A stretch of 64,000 nucleotides of DNA from Trabulsiella odontotermitis (GCF_001297775.1 NZ_LIFX01000002.1:124207-188206); one strand, 5' to 3'. Shown: positions 1 through 8,649, counted from the stretch's first letter. Numbers and translations: made by a program. Notes: generated from the letters alone by a model not told the origin.

Positions 1-636
1 TCTGTTTACACGCAGCTTATGGATCTGGAAAACGAGATTCAGAATAAAGAGATGGCGAAAGAACTGACGATTTTATTCGACGTGACGTTTCCGGAACTGG
101 TCTTTAAACATATCGTGATGGTCATTGAGTCCTCTGGCCTGAAGGCGCGTTGTGAGAGAGGCGTGGTCGACCCGGCGGACATTAATAATCTTCGCTATAA
201 CGCAAACTGCATTATCTTTTCATTGCGCGACATTTCGTTGTCCTACTCGGTACAGCGCGATGAGTGGTTCAGCGGAAATTTAGTGCTGCTGGCGCCAAAA
301 GATCGTGATCCAGAAAGCGCAATGAAATTGTTCGTCTGGAAAGATGCCAATGTGCATTATTCAAAAGAAATCTTCAAAAATTTACTGGCGGATAAATTCA
401 GCAATATTGAATTCATCGAACATAACTGGGAATTTCTGAGTATGCTGTATAATATCCATTCGGGGAAAGGATGCTGCATCATGACAGAAAAATTCGCGAC
501 TTTGTTTAGAGTGGATGGCGTTGACATTATTCCGCTAAAAAATGTGAATTTAAAAATCCGAGCTTATCACTGTCTCAAACCTGAGTATGCCAATGAGAAA
601 GAGAAAGTCAAAGGCATACTCAACGCCTTCATTTAA
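1..636 (+). CDS. LysR-type transcriptional regulator, C-terminal part (5' end outside window)
   Basis: The reading frame is open from the first base of the window and stops at 634-636, so the N-terminus, including any helix-turn-helix, is cut off by the window edge. What remains looks like the linker helix and effector-binding domain of a LysR-type regulator: a charged helix, then a beta strand at residues TILFDVTFPEL, a mid-domain LVLLAPKDRDPES stretch, and a C-terminal GKGCCIMTEKF / VDIIPLKN / YHCLKPEY pattern typical of the second half of such domains. The match is to overall pattern and not to a named protein. It is AT-rich compared with the core genome. It lies next to RHS/Tc-toxin debris; in Yersinia toxin-complex islands a LysR-type activator sits in a similar position, but any link here is inference. 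Confidence 0.6.
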   Translation, partial: SVYTQLMDLENEIQNKEMAKELTILFDVTFPELVFKHIVMVIESSGLKARCERGVVDPADINNLRYNANCIIFSLRDISLSYSVQRDEWFSGNLVLLAPKDRDPESAMKLFVWKDANVHYSKEIFKNLLADKFSNIEFIEHNWEFLSMLYNIHSGKGCCIMTEKFATLFRVDGVDIIPLKNVNLKIRAYHCLKPEYANEKEKVKGILNAFI

Positions 637-650
637 TGCGCGGCTTCACA

Positions 651-923
651 TCAGTCGCTAACAAACAAACAGTGCAGGAGAGGGTTCAGGTAACTCTTCT
701 GCCCGTTCTCAAACTCATAGACAAAGTTGAGTCTATGATCATAGGCCGGGATGGAGACAATCTGGCTATTTTCTAATTTGAAAATAAACGCCAGAACGTC
801 CCTGTCTAGATCGTGGCCTGACATGTCCAGAAACAGGCCAAAATATCGATTGTTAATAAATATCTTCTTGTGTTTGGCGAGAGATATTGCGCTTGTTTCA
901 TAATATTCTGAAATTGAAATCAT
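651..923 (-). CDS. Small orphan protein of unknown function
   Basis: This is a 90-residue ORF with an ATG start and no family that I recognise. It has no signal peptide and no membrane segment. The composition is mixed, rich in aromatic residues and Asp (NNRYFGLFLDMSGHDLDRD, VYEFENG). The ribosome-binding site is weak. It runs convergently with the LysR-like gene, with 14 bp between the stops, and lies downstream of the RHS-tail remnant on the same strand. That is the place where RHS and polymorphic toxins usually carry their immunity gene, so an orphan immunity protein is a possible reading. No motif supports it directly. It could also be a decayed or spurious ORF. Confidence 0.45.
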   Translation of the reverse strand: MISISEYYETSAISLAKHKKIFINNRYFGLFLDMSGHDLDRDVLAFIFKLENSQIVSIPAYDHRLNFVYEFENGQKSYLNPLLHCLFVSD

Positions 924-1356
924 CGTTTTCTATATCCAGTAATTATTATTGGGACGGCAAGGAAATTGTAGCATAAGCTGTTGATTATGATCGATTTTTA
1001 AGTATCTATCACTATGCTTCATGTAAGCTATTGAAAAAGATCAAATTATTTATAATAACGTAAGTATTACTGCTCCTTTATTTAACAACAATACTTAACG
1101 ATGTGTTTGTGAGTGACTTCATGAAAAAGAATAGCGCTGGAATGGCTGTTTCACATAACCCTATGAAGAACGTGAATATTTATTGAGAAACATAACGGGA
1201 TGGCTGATGACTATCAGTCCTGGTCTCGTTAGTGGTTGTTGTTAAGGATTATCGTGGTAGGGAAAGACGCTATGAGGATATACAAGCTCAGCAGGAAATT
1301 TTGCGGAAATGAGTACGCACGGGTAACCATTTCCGGCTAAATGTATTATTGGTTAA
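924..1356. other. Intergenic, AT-rich, no recognisable gene
   Basis: This 433-bp stretch has no ORF that I can support. It contains three very short open frames on the plus strand: 1122-1187 (21 codons), 1207-1245 (12 codons) and 1273-1341 (22 codons). None has a convincing ribosome-binding site or a familiar sequence. The base composition resembles the flanking foreign DNA, so this is probably degraded accessory sequence between the RHS remnant and the orphan ORF at 651-923. Confidence 0.5.
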
Positions 1357-1780
1357 TTATAGTTTCGGGTTATTAAGACCTGATAAAGGCAATAATTCAT
1401 CCATCAGTTTATCGGCTCCGGCGATACTTCGCTTGAAGGCCATATGCCGACCATAGGCGACGCGAGGTAATTCGTGAAACTCCAGTGAACTGCCTCCTGA
1501 TGCCCCCATTTCACTCGTGCTGGCTTGTGCGACTGAATTTCCGCCTTCGAGTAGCGTTTCGCTGTAATTAACATTGATTTCGCCGCTACTCTCGTTGAGT
1601 GCGGTTCTGTTAGCTTTGCGAGACAACCCGCGCAGTTTGTTGCGAATTTTTGGAGCGACGGCTTCTGCTGTACCCACTGCAGCCGCCACGCCGGATACCC
1701 ACACTGAGCACAGTGGGTATCAGCCAGGTAATCAACCCATGACCACTGGGATCGGTGTTGTTAATCGGGTCAGTCCAGCT
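1357..1780 (-). pseudogene. Frameshifted RHS / Tc-toxin TccC-type C-terminal remnant
   Basis: Reading on the minus strand from about 1780, one frame gives DPINNTDPSGHGLITWLIPT, the junction motif that ends the conserved core of RHS and TccC proteins (usually preceded by an AYCxG-like segment). The protein then continues in a different frame as a VSGVAAAVGTAEAVAPKIR hydrophobic stretch and a Ser/Gly-rich tail that stops at 1357. The frame changes near 1695-1712, so a one-base indel is likely. Nothing of the large N-terminal beta-cage is present upstream: the sequence before the motif belongs to an unrelated small ORF. The remnant therefore represents only the variable tip of a much larger (more than 900-residue) polymorphic toxin. 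Confidence 0.6.
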
Positions 1781-1982
1781 TAAAGGCAACGTTGGGGTTC
1801 TTTGTGCGATTACTGAAGTAGAAGTACTCAATGACATAATCGAAATTGCCTGCCTTTAGATTGGCTTGCAGTGCTGTATGATTCGGCTCGTACACCTCGC
1901 AATAGGCTCCGGCATTGCCTGCGACCAGATATTTGAGGCTGCCACCATCTTTGTTATTAATCACAGTTAATGCTTTTTTCAC
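1770..1982 (-). CDS. Hypothetical 70-residue ORF, possibly a fragment
   Basis: The ORF has a GTG start at 1982 and a stop that overlaps the start of the RHS-tail remnant. The product is polar, with no signal peptide or membrane helix, and carries a clear beta-rich pattern (YLVAGNAGAYCEVYEPNH, FDYVIEYFYFSNRTK). I do not recognise a family. It could be a small intact gene or the C-terminal end of something larger that was joined to the RHS debris by deletion. The AT content matches the rest of the left-end accessory region. Confidence 0.3.
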   Translation of the reverse strand: MKKALTVINNKDGGSLKYLVAGNAGAYCEVYEPNHTALQANLKAGNFDYVIEYFYFSNRTKNPNVAFKLD

Positions 1983-2106
1983 TTTCAGGAAATAGATCGA
2001 AAAAAGTTAACTGTGTTTGTTTTTTGCTCAATCTGTATTCTTGCCCGATTTTAGAATTTCCTTAAGCAAAAGGTTCTTCGATTTATTTCTTTTTTTGAGG
2101 TGGTTT

Positions 2107-2490
2107 ATGGTCAGTGAAGAGAGAGTACTGGCGGCTTTATCGCTGGTGGAGAAATATGTTATGCAGACTGAGGTTACGACCTTTAAAAGCCCGCACATTA
2201 TTATGGCGGCGCTTGCCGGAAGTATTGTTTTTACCGTGACGGCAAAAGATTTCAATACTAAAGCACGTCTGGCGTTATTTACTGCGTCTTTTATTGTCGG
2301 CGTATTATCAGCCCATTTTGTCGCTGGACTAGTAGGCGTCCTGCTTCAGGACTTTCTGAAAATTACCCTGGAGGTTCCCGATACCATCGGTGCGTTAATT
2401 GGTGCCGTGGTGTCCGTCCGTCTTTTGAGTTTTTTCTGTGAAAAACCTGAAAAGACAACATCCATTTTTGATCTGCTGAAACGCAAATAA
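2107..2490 (+). CDS. Holin-like small membrane protein
   Basis: The predicted product has 127 residues. I chose the ATG at 2107 because a GAGGT ribosome-binding site lies directly before it; an upstream in-frame ATG at 2017 has none. Three hydrophobic segments are visible at about residues 31-48, 54-82 and 91-110, followed by a short Lys/Arg-rich tail (FDLLKRK). This is the layout of three-segment phage holins, which oligomerise in the inner membrane to release or activate an endolysin. It sits 15 bp upstream of an M15 endopeptidase gene, forming a lysis cassette. No phage structural gene is nearby. Holin/endolysin pairs of this kind also serve as type 10 secretion systems for Tc toxins and chitinases, so with RHS debris next door that role is plausible but not shown. 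Confidence 0.65.
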   Translation: MVSEERVLAALSLVEKYVMQTEVTTFKSPHIIMAALAGSIVFTVTAKDFNTKARLALFTASFIVGVLSAHFVAGLVGVLLQDFLKITLEVPDTIGALIGAVVSVRLLSFFCEKPEKTTSIFDLLKRK

Positions 2491-2505
2491 GTTATTGAGG
2501 TTATT

Positions 2506-2895
2506 ATGCAAAGCTTTAAATTTAGTACTCGCAGTGTGAAAAATCTGCAGGGTGTGCATCCGGATCTGGTCGCTATTTGCCAGAAAGCGCTGGATCTGAC
2601 ATTGATTGATTTCGGTATTACCGAAGGTCTGCGCACTATCGAAAAACAGAAAGAGATGGTAAAAACCGGTAAATCGCAAACGATGAACAGCCGTCATCTG
2701 ACTGGACATGCGATTGATGTTTTCGCTTATCCGACGCCAGCAGGCTCCTGGGATTTCGCCGATTATGAGCTTATTTCCAACGCCTTTAAGCAGGCGGCGA
2801 AAAGCCTCGGGCACAGCATTGAATGGGGCGGTGACTGGAAAACCCTAAAAGACGGTCCGCATTTTCAGTTAACCTGGAGCGAATACCCTGCCTGA
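2506..2895 (+). CDS. M15 family L-alanyl-D-glutamate endopeptidase (phage-type endolysin)
   Basis: This 129-residue protein should cleave the L-Ala-D-Glu bond in peptidoglycan stem peptides, as the phage T5 endolysin and related M15 enzymes do. The zinc-site signature SxHxxGxAxD is present as S62, H64, G67, A69 and D71. The later active-site elements IEWGGDW (Glu106) and GPHFQL (His119, third zinc ligand) are also there. It has no signal peptide, so it needs a holin or another route to reach the wall; the holin-like gene immediately upstream provides one. The start has a good GAGGT site. No spanin genes follow, because the next gene is tsr. All catalytic residues are intact, so the enzyme is probably active. 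Confidence 0.82.
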   Translation: MQSFKFSTRSVKNLQGVHPDLVAICQKALDLTLIDFGITEGLRTIEKQKEMVKTGKSQTMNSRHLTGHAIDVFAYPTPAGSWDFADYELISNAFKQAAKSLGHSIEWGGDWKTLKDGPHFQLTWSEYPA

Positions 2896-2905
2896 CCTTC
2901 GCGAT

Positions 2906-2934
2906 CGTCTCTTTCCGCCAGCGGGAGAGAGGCG
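2906..2934 (+). terminator. Possible hairpin terminator after the lysis cassette
   Basis: An imperfect inverted repeat (CGTCTCTTTCC paired with GGGAGAGAGGCG, including G:U pairs) lies 10 bp after the endopeptidase stop. It is followed a few bases later by a short T-rich stretch, gtcttttcc. It probably separates the lysis cassette from tsr. Confidence 0.4.
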
Positions 2935-2974
2935 ACCGTCTTTTCCTTCCCCGCATTTCCAGCACGAATACCCG

Positions 2975-3001
2975 TAAAGTTTTTCCTCCTCAGGCCGAAA
3001 A
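2975..3001 (+). promoter_or_regulatory. Sigma-28 (FliA) promoter of tsr
   Basis: TAAAGTTT at 2975-2982, an 11-bp spacer, then GCCGAAAA at 2994-3001. This matches the flagellar class 3 consensus TAAAGTTT-N11-GCCGATAA with one mismatch. It lies 32 bp upstream of the tsr start codon and ties the receptor to the flagellar regulon. Confidence 0.9.
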
Positions 3002-3033
3002 TACCGTCATCTGTCGAAAGGAAAGAGAAAAAC

Positions 3034-4689
3034 ATGTTAAACCGTATCAGGATTGTCACCAGTCTCGTACTGGTGCTTATGCTATTTGGACTTTTGCAAC
3101 TGACGTCAGGCGGGCTGTTCTTTAACGCGCTCAAGCATGACAAAGAGAACTTCACCGTATTGCAGACCATCCGCCAGCAGCAGTCTACGCTGAACGCCAG
3201 CTGGGTGGCATTGCTGCAGACCCGTAACACGCTGAACCGCGCGGGCATCCGTTACATGATGGATCAGAGCAATATCGGCAGCGGCGCGACCGTCAAGGAT
3301 CTGATGCAGATCGCCTCGAAATCTCTGGTGGAAGCGGAAAAACGCTGGACTGAATATGAAGCGCTGCCGCGCGATCCACGGCAAAGCGAAGCCGCTGCAC
3401 TGGAAATCAAACGTAATTATGATATCTACCATGGCGCGCTGGCGGAGCTGATCCAGCTGTTGGGTGCAGGTAAAATCAACGAGTTTTTCGATCAGCCAAC
3501 CCAGGGCTACCAGGACGGTTTTGAGAAACAGTACGTTAATTACCTGACGCAGAACGATCAGTTGTATGAAATTGCGGTTAACGACAGCAGTAACTCTTAT
3601 TCGCAGGCCATCTGGGTGCTGATTAGCGTGCTGATCGTCGTTATGGTGGTGATCATTGCGGTCTGGCTGGGTATTCATAAAACGCTGTTGGGGCCGCTGA
3701 ACCGTCTGATCGGCAGCATTCGTCATATCGCCAGCGGCGATCTGGTGAAACCCATCGATGTGGAAGGCACCAACGAAATGGGGCAACTGGCGGATTCTCT
3801 GCGTCATATGCAGAGTGAACTGGTACGCACCGTGGGTGAAGTGCGTCACGGTGCAGATGCTATCTACAGCGGCGCCAGCGAAATCTCCATGGGCAACAAC
3901 GATCTCTCTTCACGTACGGAAGAGCAGGCCGCGTCTCTGGAAGAAACTGCCGCGAGCATGGAACAACTGACGGCAACCGTGAAGCAGAACGCCGAGAATG
4001 CGCGTCAGGCCAGCAATCTGGCGCTGAGCGCGTCCGAAACGGCGCAGAAGGGCGGCAAAGTGGTGGATAACGTGGTGCAGACCATGCGCGACATCGCTGG
4101 CAGCTCACAGAAAATTGCTGACATTATCAGCGTCATCGACGGCATCGCCTTCCAGACCAACATTCTGGCGCTTAACGCGGCAGTTGAAGCAGCGCGTGCC
4201 GGTGAGCAGGGGCGTGGTTTTGCGGTGGTGGCCGGTGAAGTTCGTAACCTCGCGCAGCGCAGTGCGCAGGCGGCGCGTGAGATTAAGAGCCTGATTGAAG
4301 ACTCCGTCAGTCGTGTGGATGTGGGTTCTACGCTGGTCGAAAGCGCCGGTGAAACCATGGATGAGATCGTCAATGCGGTGACCCGCGTGACTGATATCAT
4401 GGGCGAAATCGCCTCCGCGTCCGACGAGCAGAGCCGAGGCATTGACCAGGTGGGTCTGGCCGTGGCTGAGATGGATCGCGTGACGCAGCAGAACGCCTCG
4501 CTGGTGGAAGAATCCGCTGCTGCGGCTGCCGCGCTGGAAGAGCAGGCAAGCCGTCTGACGCAGGCCGTCGCGGTGTTCCGTATTCAGCAGCAGGCGAAAC
4601 AGACGACACCCGCGAAATCGCTTCCGGCACCGGCGCAACTGAAAAAAGTGGCAGTGACGGACAACGGCGACAGCTGGGAATCCTTCTGA
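3034..4689 (+). CDS. tsr: Methyl-accepting chemotaxis protein I, serine receptor Tsr
   Basis: This 551-residue chemoreceptor has the same length as E. coli Tsr. It has an N-terminal membrane helix (about 8-30), a periplasmic four-helix sensor domain, a second membrane helix (about 192-213), a HAMP domain and a long cytoplasmic coiled coil. The hairpin tip has the invariant sequence [20 protein letters not shown]. The serine-binding residues Arg64, Arg69, Arg73 and Thr156 are all conserved. The C-terminus ends WESF, whereas the E. coli CheR/CheB-tethering pentapeptide is NWETF; the key Trp and Phe are kept. It is a single gene with its own sigma-28 promoter and a purine-rich ribosome-binding site. 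Confidence 0.97.
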   Translation: MLNRIRIVTSLVLVLMLFGLLQLTSGGLFFNALKHDKENFTVLQTIRQQQSTLNASWVALLQTRNTLNRAGIRYMMDQSNIGSGATVKDLMQIASKSLVEAEKRWTEYEALPRDPRQSEAAALEIKRNYDIYHGALAELIQLLGAGKINEFFDQPTQGYQDGFEKQYVNYLTQNDQLYEIAVNDSSNSYSQAIWVLISVLIVVMVVIIAVWLGIHKTLLGPLNRLIGSIRHIASGDLVKPIDVEGTNEMGQLADSLRHMQSELVRTVGEVRHGADAIYSGASEISMGNNDLSSRTEEQAASLEETAASMEQLTATVKQNAENARQASNLALSASETAQKGGKVVDNVVQTMRDIAGSSQKIADIISVIDGIAFQTNILALNAAVEAARAGEQGRGFAVVAGEVRNLAQRSAQAAREIKSLIEDSVSRVDVGSTLVESAGETMDEIVNAVTRVTDIMGEIASASDEQSRGIDQVGLAVAEMDRVTQQNASLVEESAAAAAALEEQASRLTQAVAVFRIQQQAKQTTPAKSLPAPAQLKKVAVTDNGDSWESF

Positions 4690-4703
4690 TTGACTGACCG
4701 ATG

Positions 4704-4726
4704 CCCGGCGGCATTTGCCCGCCGGG
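4704..4726 (+). terminator. GC-rich hairpin after tsr
   Basis: Perfect 8-bp stem CCCGGCGG / CCGCCGGG with a short loop, 14 bp past the tsr stop and ending just before the convergent GNAT gene. There is no T-run, so termination may be weak or the element may be REP-like. Confidence 0.5.
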
Positions 4727-4727
4727 T

Positions 4728-5261
4728 CTACACATTACGGCGCATGGCGCACCGCAATTCTCGCGGTATCCCATGCGCCGTTTCGTTTTCGCGTTTTGCC
4801 GCCAGCCCTGGCGGTAATGCCGCATCATCGATAATCTCAAAGCCCAGCTTCGCATAGAATGGCGCATTCCACGGCACCTCGCGAAAAGTGGTCAGCGTTA
4901 ACGCCGGATAACCCGTGTCACGGGCGTGGTCGCTGATGAAGTGCAGAAAGCGACGGCCAATGCCTTTCCCCTGCCACGCCTGATGCAATGAAAATTCGGC
5001 GATATACAACGCGTCATCCAGCGGCTCCGTCAGTAAAAAACCGATTGGCTGTTGCTGATGGATGGCTACCCAGCTTTGACCGTGCTCTGCAAACTGGCGA
5101 TGCGTTGCCGCGTCCACAATGTCGTCCTGTGCCAGCCAGGCCAGCGACGGAATGGTTAAAAACGTTTGCGCCGCCGACCGCTCAATCACGGGAAGCGCGG
5201 GGACATCATCGTTTTGCGTACGACGAAACAGTATCGCTTCCTGAAAGGTGTTAGTTTTCAT
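4728..5261 (-). CDS. GNAT family N-acetyltransferase
   Basis: This 178-residue protein transfers an acetyl group from acetyl-CoA to an unknown amine. The acetyl-CoA loop motif is visible as HQAWQGKGIGRRFL (the Q/RxxGxG/A signature) at about residues 90-103, followed by a FYAKLGFEIID C-terminal segment typical of the fold. I chose the ATG at 5261 because an AGGACAGG ribosome-binding site precedes it; a longer version would run into the divergent neighbour. It faces another GNAT gene across a 37-bp intergenic region, so the two probably share a promoter zone. In E. coli K-12 this place holds the lgo genes, so this is lineage-specific content. The substrate is unknown. Confidence 0.85.
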   Translation of the reverse strand: MKTNTFQEAILFRRTQNDDVPALPVIERSAAQTFLTIPSLAWLAQDDIVDAATHRQFAEHGQSWVAIHQQQPIGFLLTEPLDDALYIAEFSLHQAWQGKGIGRRFLHFISDHARDTGYPALTLTTFREVPWNAPFYAKLGFEIIDDAALPPGLAAKRENETAHGIPRELRCAMRRNV

Positions 5262-5298
5262 CGTGTAAGCCTGTCCTTGTTGAATTAAGGAGAATTCT

Positions 5299-6111
5299 AT
5301 GCCAGTTACCGCCGTCCCGGCGATCCGTTTTAGCTGCGAACAGCTTACCGCCATGCTTGGCGACTGCTTCGAAGGCTACAGCATTCCTTTTTCATTACCG
5401 GTTCCGGTGTTTGCTCAGCGCTTTGGCTCGGAAGGGCTCAGTCTGGTGGATTCCTGCGTCTGGATGGACGGCGATAATCACGTTGCTGTGGCGATCATCA
5501 CCCGACGCGGGCAGTCGGCGCGGCTGGCGGCGTTTGCCATTCGTCCGGCGTACCGCGGCAAAGGGTTTGGCAAAAAACTGCTGGCGCCACTGATGGCAGC
5601 GCTGAGTAACGAGGGCGTGCAGGAGATGTGGCTGGAGGTGATCAGTGATAATCAACCCGGCGTGGCGCTGTACAAATCGCTCGGCTTCACTATAACGCAA
5701 GGGTTGTTTGGTTATCAGGGGATGCAGCCGGGTCAGGTTACTGCGCGGTCTCTGAAGGAAACCGAGGTAATGCCGCTGGTGCGTACGTTGATGTCGGCAT
5801 CGAAAGAAAGATTGCCGTGGTTGATGGATCCGGCGACGTTTATCACTCTGCCGTGCCGCGCGTTTGTGCATCAGCAGGCCTGTGCGGTGGTCTCATTTCT
5901 GGCGGATAAACCGCAGTTGCGGATGATTTATGTCGCCCCGGAATGGCGTCAGCGCGGGCAGGGGCGCGAGATGTTGCGGGCGTTGAATCAGCAATTCCCG
6001 GCGCTGGCGACGGTGGTGTCGGTGCCTGAGTCGTTTGCCACGCTGTTTGCTTCGGCGGGATACATGACGATGCCGATCAGTCAGTATGAAATGCGGGCGG
6101 CGCTGATATAA
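5299..6111 (+). CDS. Tandem-domain GNAT N-acetyltransferase
   Basis: The 270-residue product appears to hold two GNAT folds. The first (about 1-145) has a clear acetyl-CoA signature RPAYRGKGFGKKLL and a VALYKSLGFT motif. The second (about 150-270) has a weaker copy, APEWRQRGQGREML, and ends with a FASAGYM segment. Such double GNATs often use one domain for catalysis and the other for substrate or structure. TTAAGGAGAATT is a strong ribosome-binding site. It is divergent from the single-domain GNAT and converges on opgB across a hairpin terminator. I cannot tell the substrate. Confidence 0.85.
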   Translation: MPVTAVPAIRFSCEQLTAMLGDCFEGYSIPFSLPVPVFAQRFGSEGLSLVDSCVWMDGDNHVAVAIITRRGQSARLAAFAIRPAYRGKGFGKKLLAPLMAALSNEGVQEMWLEVISDNQPGVALYKSLGFTITQGLFGYQGMQPGQVTARSLKETEVMPLVRTLMSASKERLPWLMDPATFITLPCRAFVHQQACAVVSFLADKPQLRMIYVAPEWRQRGQGREMLRALNQQFPALATVVSVPESFATLFASAGYMTMPISQYEMRAALI

Positions 6112-6115
6112 AAAA

Positions 6116-6133
6116 GGGGAGCGTTTGCTCCCC
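6116..6133. terminator. Bidirectional terminator between GNAT gene and opgB
   Basis: Stem GGGGAGC / GCTCCCC with a GTTT loop. On the minus strand it is followed by six T residues right after the opgB stop, and on the plus strand by ccggtttt, so it can serve both converging genes. Confidence 0.85.
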
Positions 6134-6138
6134 CGGTT

Positions 6139-8430
6139 TTACCCTTCGGTTTTCACCACTTTAATTTCCACCATACCGATCCCCAGCTTGCGCGGCGAAT
6201 GGCCGAGGATATTGCCCTCGTTGGTGGATTGCGGATCCGGCGGCACAATCTGCAGCAGGTTGCTGCGCGACGGGTTTTCAAAATGCAGTGTGGTGGTGGT
6301 GAGCGTGTTGCTGAGTGTGAGTAACTGCTCGCTATCACCGACGCGTACCGGAATCGGTTTGTTGGCGTTCGGCCCGAAGGCTTTCGCGGTGATCACCAGG
6401 TCGAATTTTTCCGGCAACGGCGCGTTGTATTCAATTTTCACGTCGTCACCGAGCTGCGCGTTAGACCAGCGGCCCCACAGTTCCGGGCGTGAAATACCGC
6501 TGAACTGTTTCACCTCTTCGGGGGCGCCCGCCACGTTGAAGATAAAGCTGTCGGCTTTGTAGCGAATGTTGTCGTCGACGATTTTCAGCGTATCCACGTT
6601 ACCTTTGTAGCGCGTCATGTCGATAACCGTATCTTTAAACGCGGTTTTGCCTTTCCACTGCGCTTTGTCGACATGCTGGACTTTCTGCTCGCCGCCCAGT
6701 TGCCCCTGCGAGACGCACCAGTCGGTCGAGAGCGCCATCTCCGACGCCCACAGCTGGCCCATCTTGTAGCAGCGATCGATCCAGACGAAGTTATCGCGTG
6801 GGGCGAAATCCGCCAGCTGGTAGCGCAGCGGGGCGGAATATTCGCTTTCCGGCAGCGGCTCAACGCGGGAATCGGAGACGCGCAGCAATAGCGGCAGGCG
6901 GAAATGGGTGCCGGAGAAGGCGATCATCCCTTTATCCGTGTCGATGGTGAAATCTTTCATCTCTTTCGGGAAATTCCACAGGCGGATGATGTCCGGCTTC
7001 CACGCCAGCACTTTCTCTTTCATGTTCAGGAACACTTCAGACAGCGACTGGCCGGACAGGCTGCTGCGCCCGAGGCCGATAAAGTTATCGCCGCCGAGGA
7101 TATCCAGCACCGTCGCGCCGTTATCCATGGTGCTGCGCTTAGTGCCCACTACTTCCTGTTGCGGCTGATCGCCACGAATGATGAAAAACAGATTATTGCG
7201 ATCCTGCTTGTTGAGCTGATCCCAGGCGGTATTTTTCATCGCCAGATGATCCGATGACACCACAATCACCGTATTTTTGAACCACGGCGACGCTTTGATC
7301 TTGCTGATCAGCGCGGCGACGTGCTCCTGACTGCAACTGACGGCGCTGAACGACTGGTTAGCTTTGCCGTTGATGTCGTAGCGTTTGCGCTGGCAGGTGC
7401 GCGAGATAAAACCGTCCGGGTGGTGAGTATCCACCGTCAACGCGAACAGCGAAAAACGCTTGCCCGAACGGGAAAGTTCCTCGAATTTCTTCCAGGTTTC
7501 ATCCAGCACGGTATCGTCGTAAAAACCCCAGTCGTTGCGATAGTTCGGGTCATCGACCACGGTTTTCAGCTCTTCCGCGCCGTACAGGTTGTCGAAACCG
7601 TGGGACTTCAGGAATACGTCCTTGCCCGCGAAACGCAGGTTGGCGCCCTGCACGAAGTAGTTTTCATAGCCGGAATTTTTCAGGATATCGCCAAGGCAGA
7701 TATTCTGCGGGAAAAAGCTGGAGACGGAGGCCGAGGCGTTACCTTCGAACGGCGCAAACAGAGGAATGCCGCACTGCGACGCCACCATGCCTGCGATGGT
7801 GTAATCCGTGCCCGGCAACTGGGTGGTATGGCTGAAATCGATGCTGTCGTCTTTCTGTTTATTCAGCTCCGGCGCCAGATCCGGGAAAGCCGTGTTGTCG
7901 AAATAGGTGCGCTCAAGGCTTTCGCCGTAGATGTACACCAGGTTCAGTTTTGGATTGGGGATCGTTTTCGACGGCTCTTTGTAGTACGCGGCAAAGTCCG
8001 GGTCGCCATCGCGGGACTGCGACTTCACCAGCTCGCTGAGCTGATGAAACGCCGGGCTGGCATCAACGGAAGCCAGCGCCAGTAGCAGCGCCGCCAGGCT
8101 GTAACCAAAATGGTGAGGAAGATGTTGGCGGCGGCGTAAAAGCCAGCCCAGCGCGCCAAAAACCAGCACCAGCGCCACAATCAGCCCGGCACCCGGAAGG
8201 ATATATTTGCTGATACCCGCGCCGGTCAGGCTGTTGGTGAGGGTGTAGAGCACAGCGTCGTTAATGCCGTCGCCGGTAAAATAATCGCTGGCATACAGCG
8301 TGATATTGAGCACGATGAACAGACCGAGCACGGTCAGGGTGGCGGCAAACCACCAGCGGTTACGACCCGCTTTCCAGGCATAAATGCCCGCAGAAGCAAG
8401 AAAAAGAGCGATGGATAGCAACTCTGACAC
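6139..8430 (-). CDS. opgB: Phosphoglycerol transferase I OpgB (MdoB)
   Basis: The protein has 763 residues, equal to E. coli OpgB. It moves phosphoglycerol from phosphatidylglycerol to osmoregulated periplasmic glucans. Four hydrophobic segments lie in the first 145 residues, followed by a large periplasmic domain of the alkaline phosphatase/sulfatase superfamily. The metal-site start is seen in [17 protein letters not shown], the second half in [11 protein letters not shown], and an [12 protein letters not shown] stretch lies between. It is transcribed alone, away from dnaC. The E. coli gene yjjA, normally between opgB and dnaC, is missing here: the 219-bp gap has no comparable ORF. Confidence 0.96.
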   Translation of the reverse strand: MSELLSIALFLASAGIYAWKAGRNRWWFAATLTVLGLFIVLNITLYASDYFTGDGINDAVLYTLTNSLTGAGISKYILPGAGLIVALVLVFGALGWLLRRRQHLPHHFGYSLAALLLALASVDASPAFHQLSELVKSQSRDGDPDFAAYYKEPSKTIPNPKLNLVYIYGESLERTYFDNTAFPDLAPELNKQKDDSIDFSHTTQLPGTDYTIAGMVASQCGIPLFAPFEGNASASVSSFFPQNICLGDILKNSGYENYFVQGANLRFAGKDVFLKSHGFDNLYGAEELKTVVDDPNYRNDWGFYDDTVLDETWKKFEELSRSGKRFSLFALTVDTHHPDGFISRTCQRKRYDINGKANQSFSAVSCSQEHVAALISKIKASPWFKNTVIVVSSDHLAMKNTAWDQLNKQDRNNLFFIIRGDQPQQEVVGTKRSTMDNGATVLDILGGDNFIGLGRSSLSGQSLSEVFLNMKEKVLAWKPDIIRLWNFPKEMKDFTIDTDKGMIAFSGTHFRLPLLLRVSDSRVEPLPESEYSAPLRYQLADFAPRDNFVWIDRCYKMGQLWASEMALSTDWCVSQGQLGGEQKVQHVDKAQWKGKTAFKDTVIDMTRYKGNVDTLKIVDDNIRYKADSFIFNVAGAPEEVKQFSGISRPELWGRWSNAQLGDDVKIEYNAPLPEKFDLVITAKAFGPNANKPIPVRVGDSEQLLTLSNTLTTTTLHFENPSRSNLLQIVPPDPQSTNEGNILGHSPRKLGIGMVEIKVVKTEG

Positions 8431-8615
8431 AACGCACCCTCAATAGCGCCAGCCGCACGCTGGCCAGTCAGCACAATTTTCCGAGTCACACTTTAATTGT
8501 ACCGTCACCTTAGTGCAATTTTACTGTCATCGAATTGTGCTGTGGTTCAGAATTGGTTTAGAAAAGATCTTTTTTGATCGGGCTCACACCCGGCGGGATG
8601 GGAAAAGGGGAGGCA

Positions 8616-8641
8616 CGTCTGAGCACGGTGAGGCTCAGACG
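8616..8641 (-). terminator. Terminator after dnaC
   Basis: Perfect 9-bp stem CGTCTGAGC / GCTCAGACG lying 9 bp beyond the dnaC stop on the minus strand, followed by a pyrimidine-rich run (tgcctccccttttccc). It probably ends the dnaTC transcript. Confidence 0.6.
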
Positions 8642-8649
8642 CGTTGTTA

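Noticed and set aside
1574-1783. 69-codon plus-strand ORF over the RHS remnant
   Set aside because: Antisense to the recognisable DPINNTDPSG segment, low-complexity product.
2017-2106. N-terminal extension of the holin-like gene from an earlier ATG
   Set aside because: No ribosome-binding site at 2017 and the extension is Phe-rich (FDLFLFLRW) without parallel in holins; GAGGT precedes the ATG at 2107.
7321-8085. 254-codon plus-strand ORF inside opgB
   Set aside because: Antisense shadow of opgB with no coherent domain; opgB matches its family over the full length.
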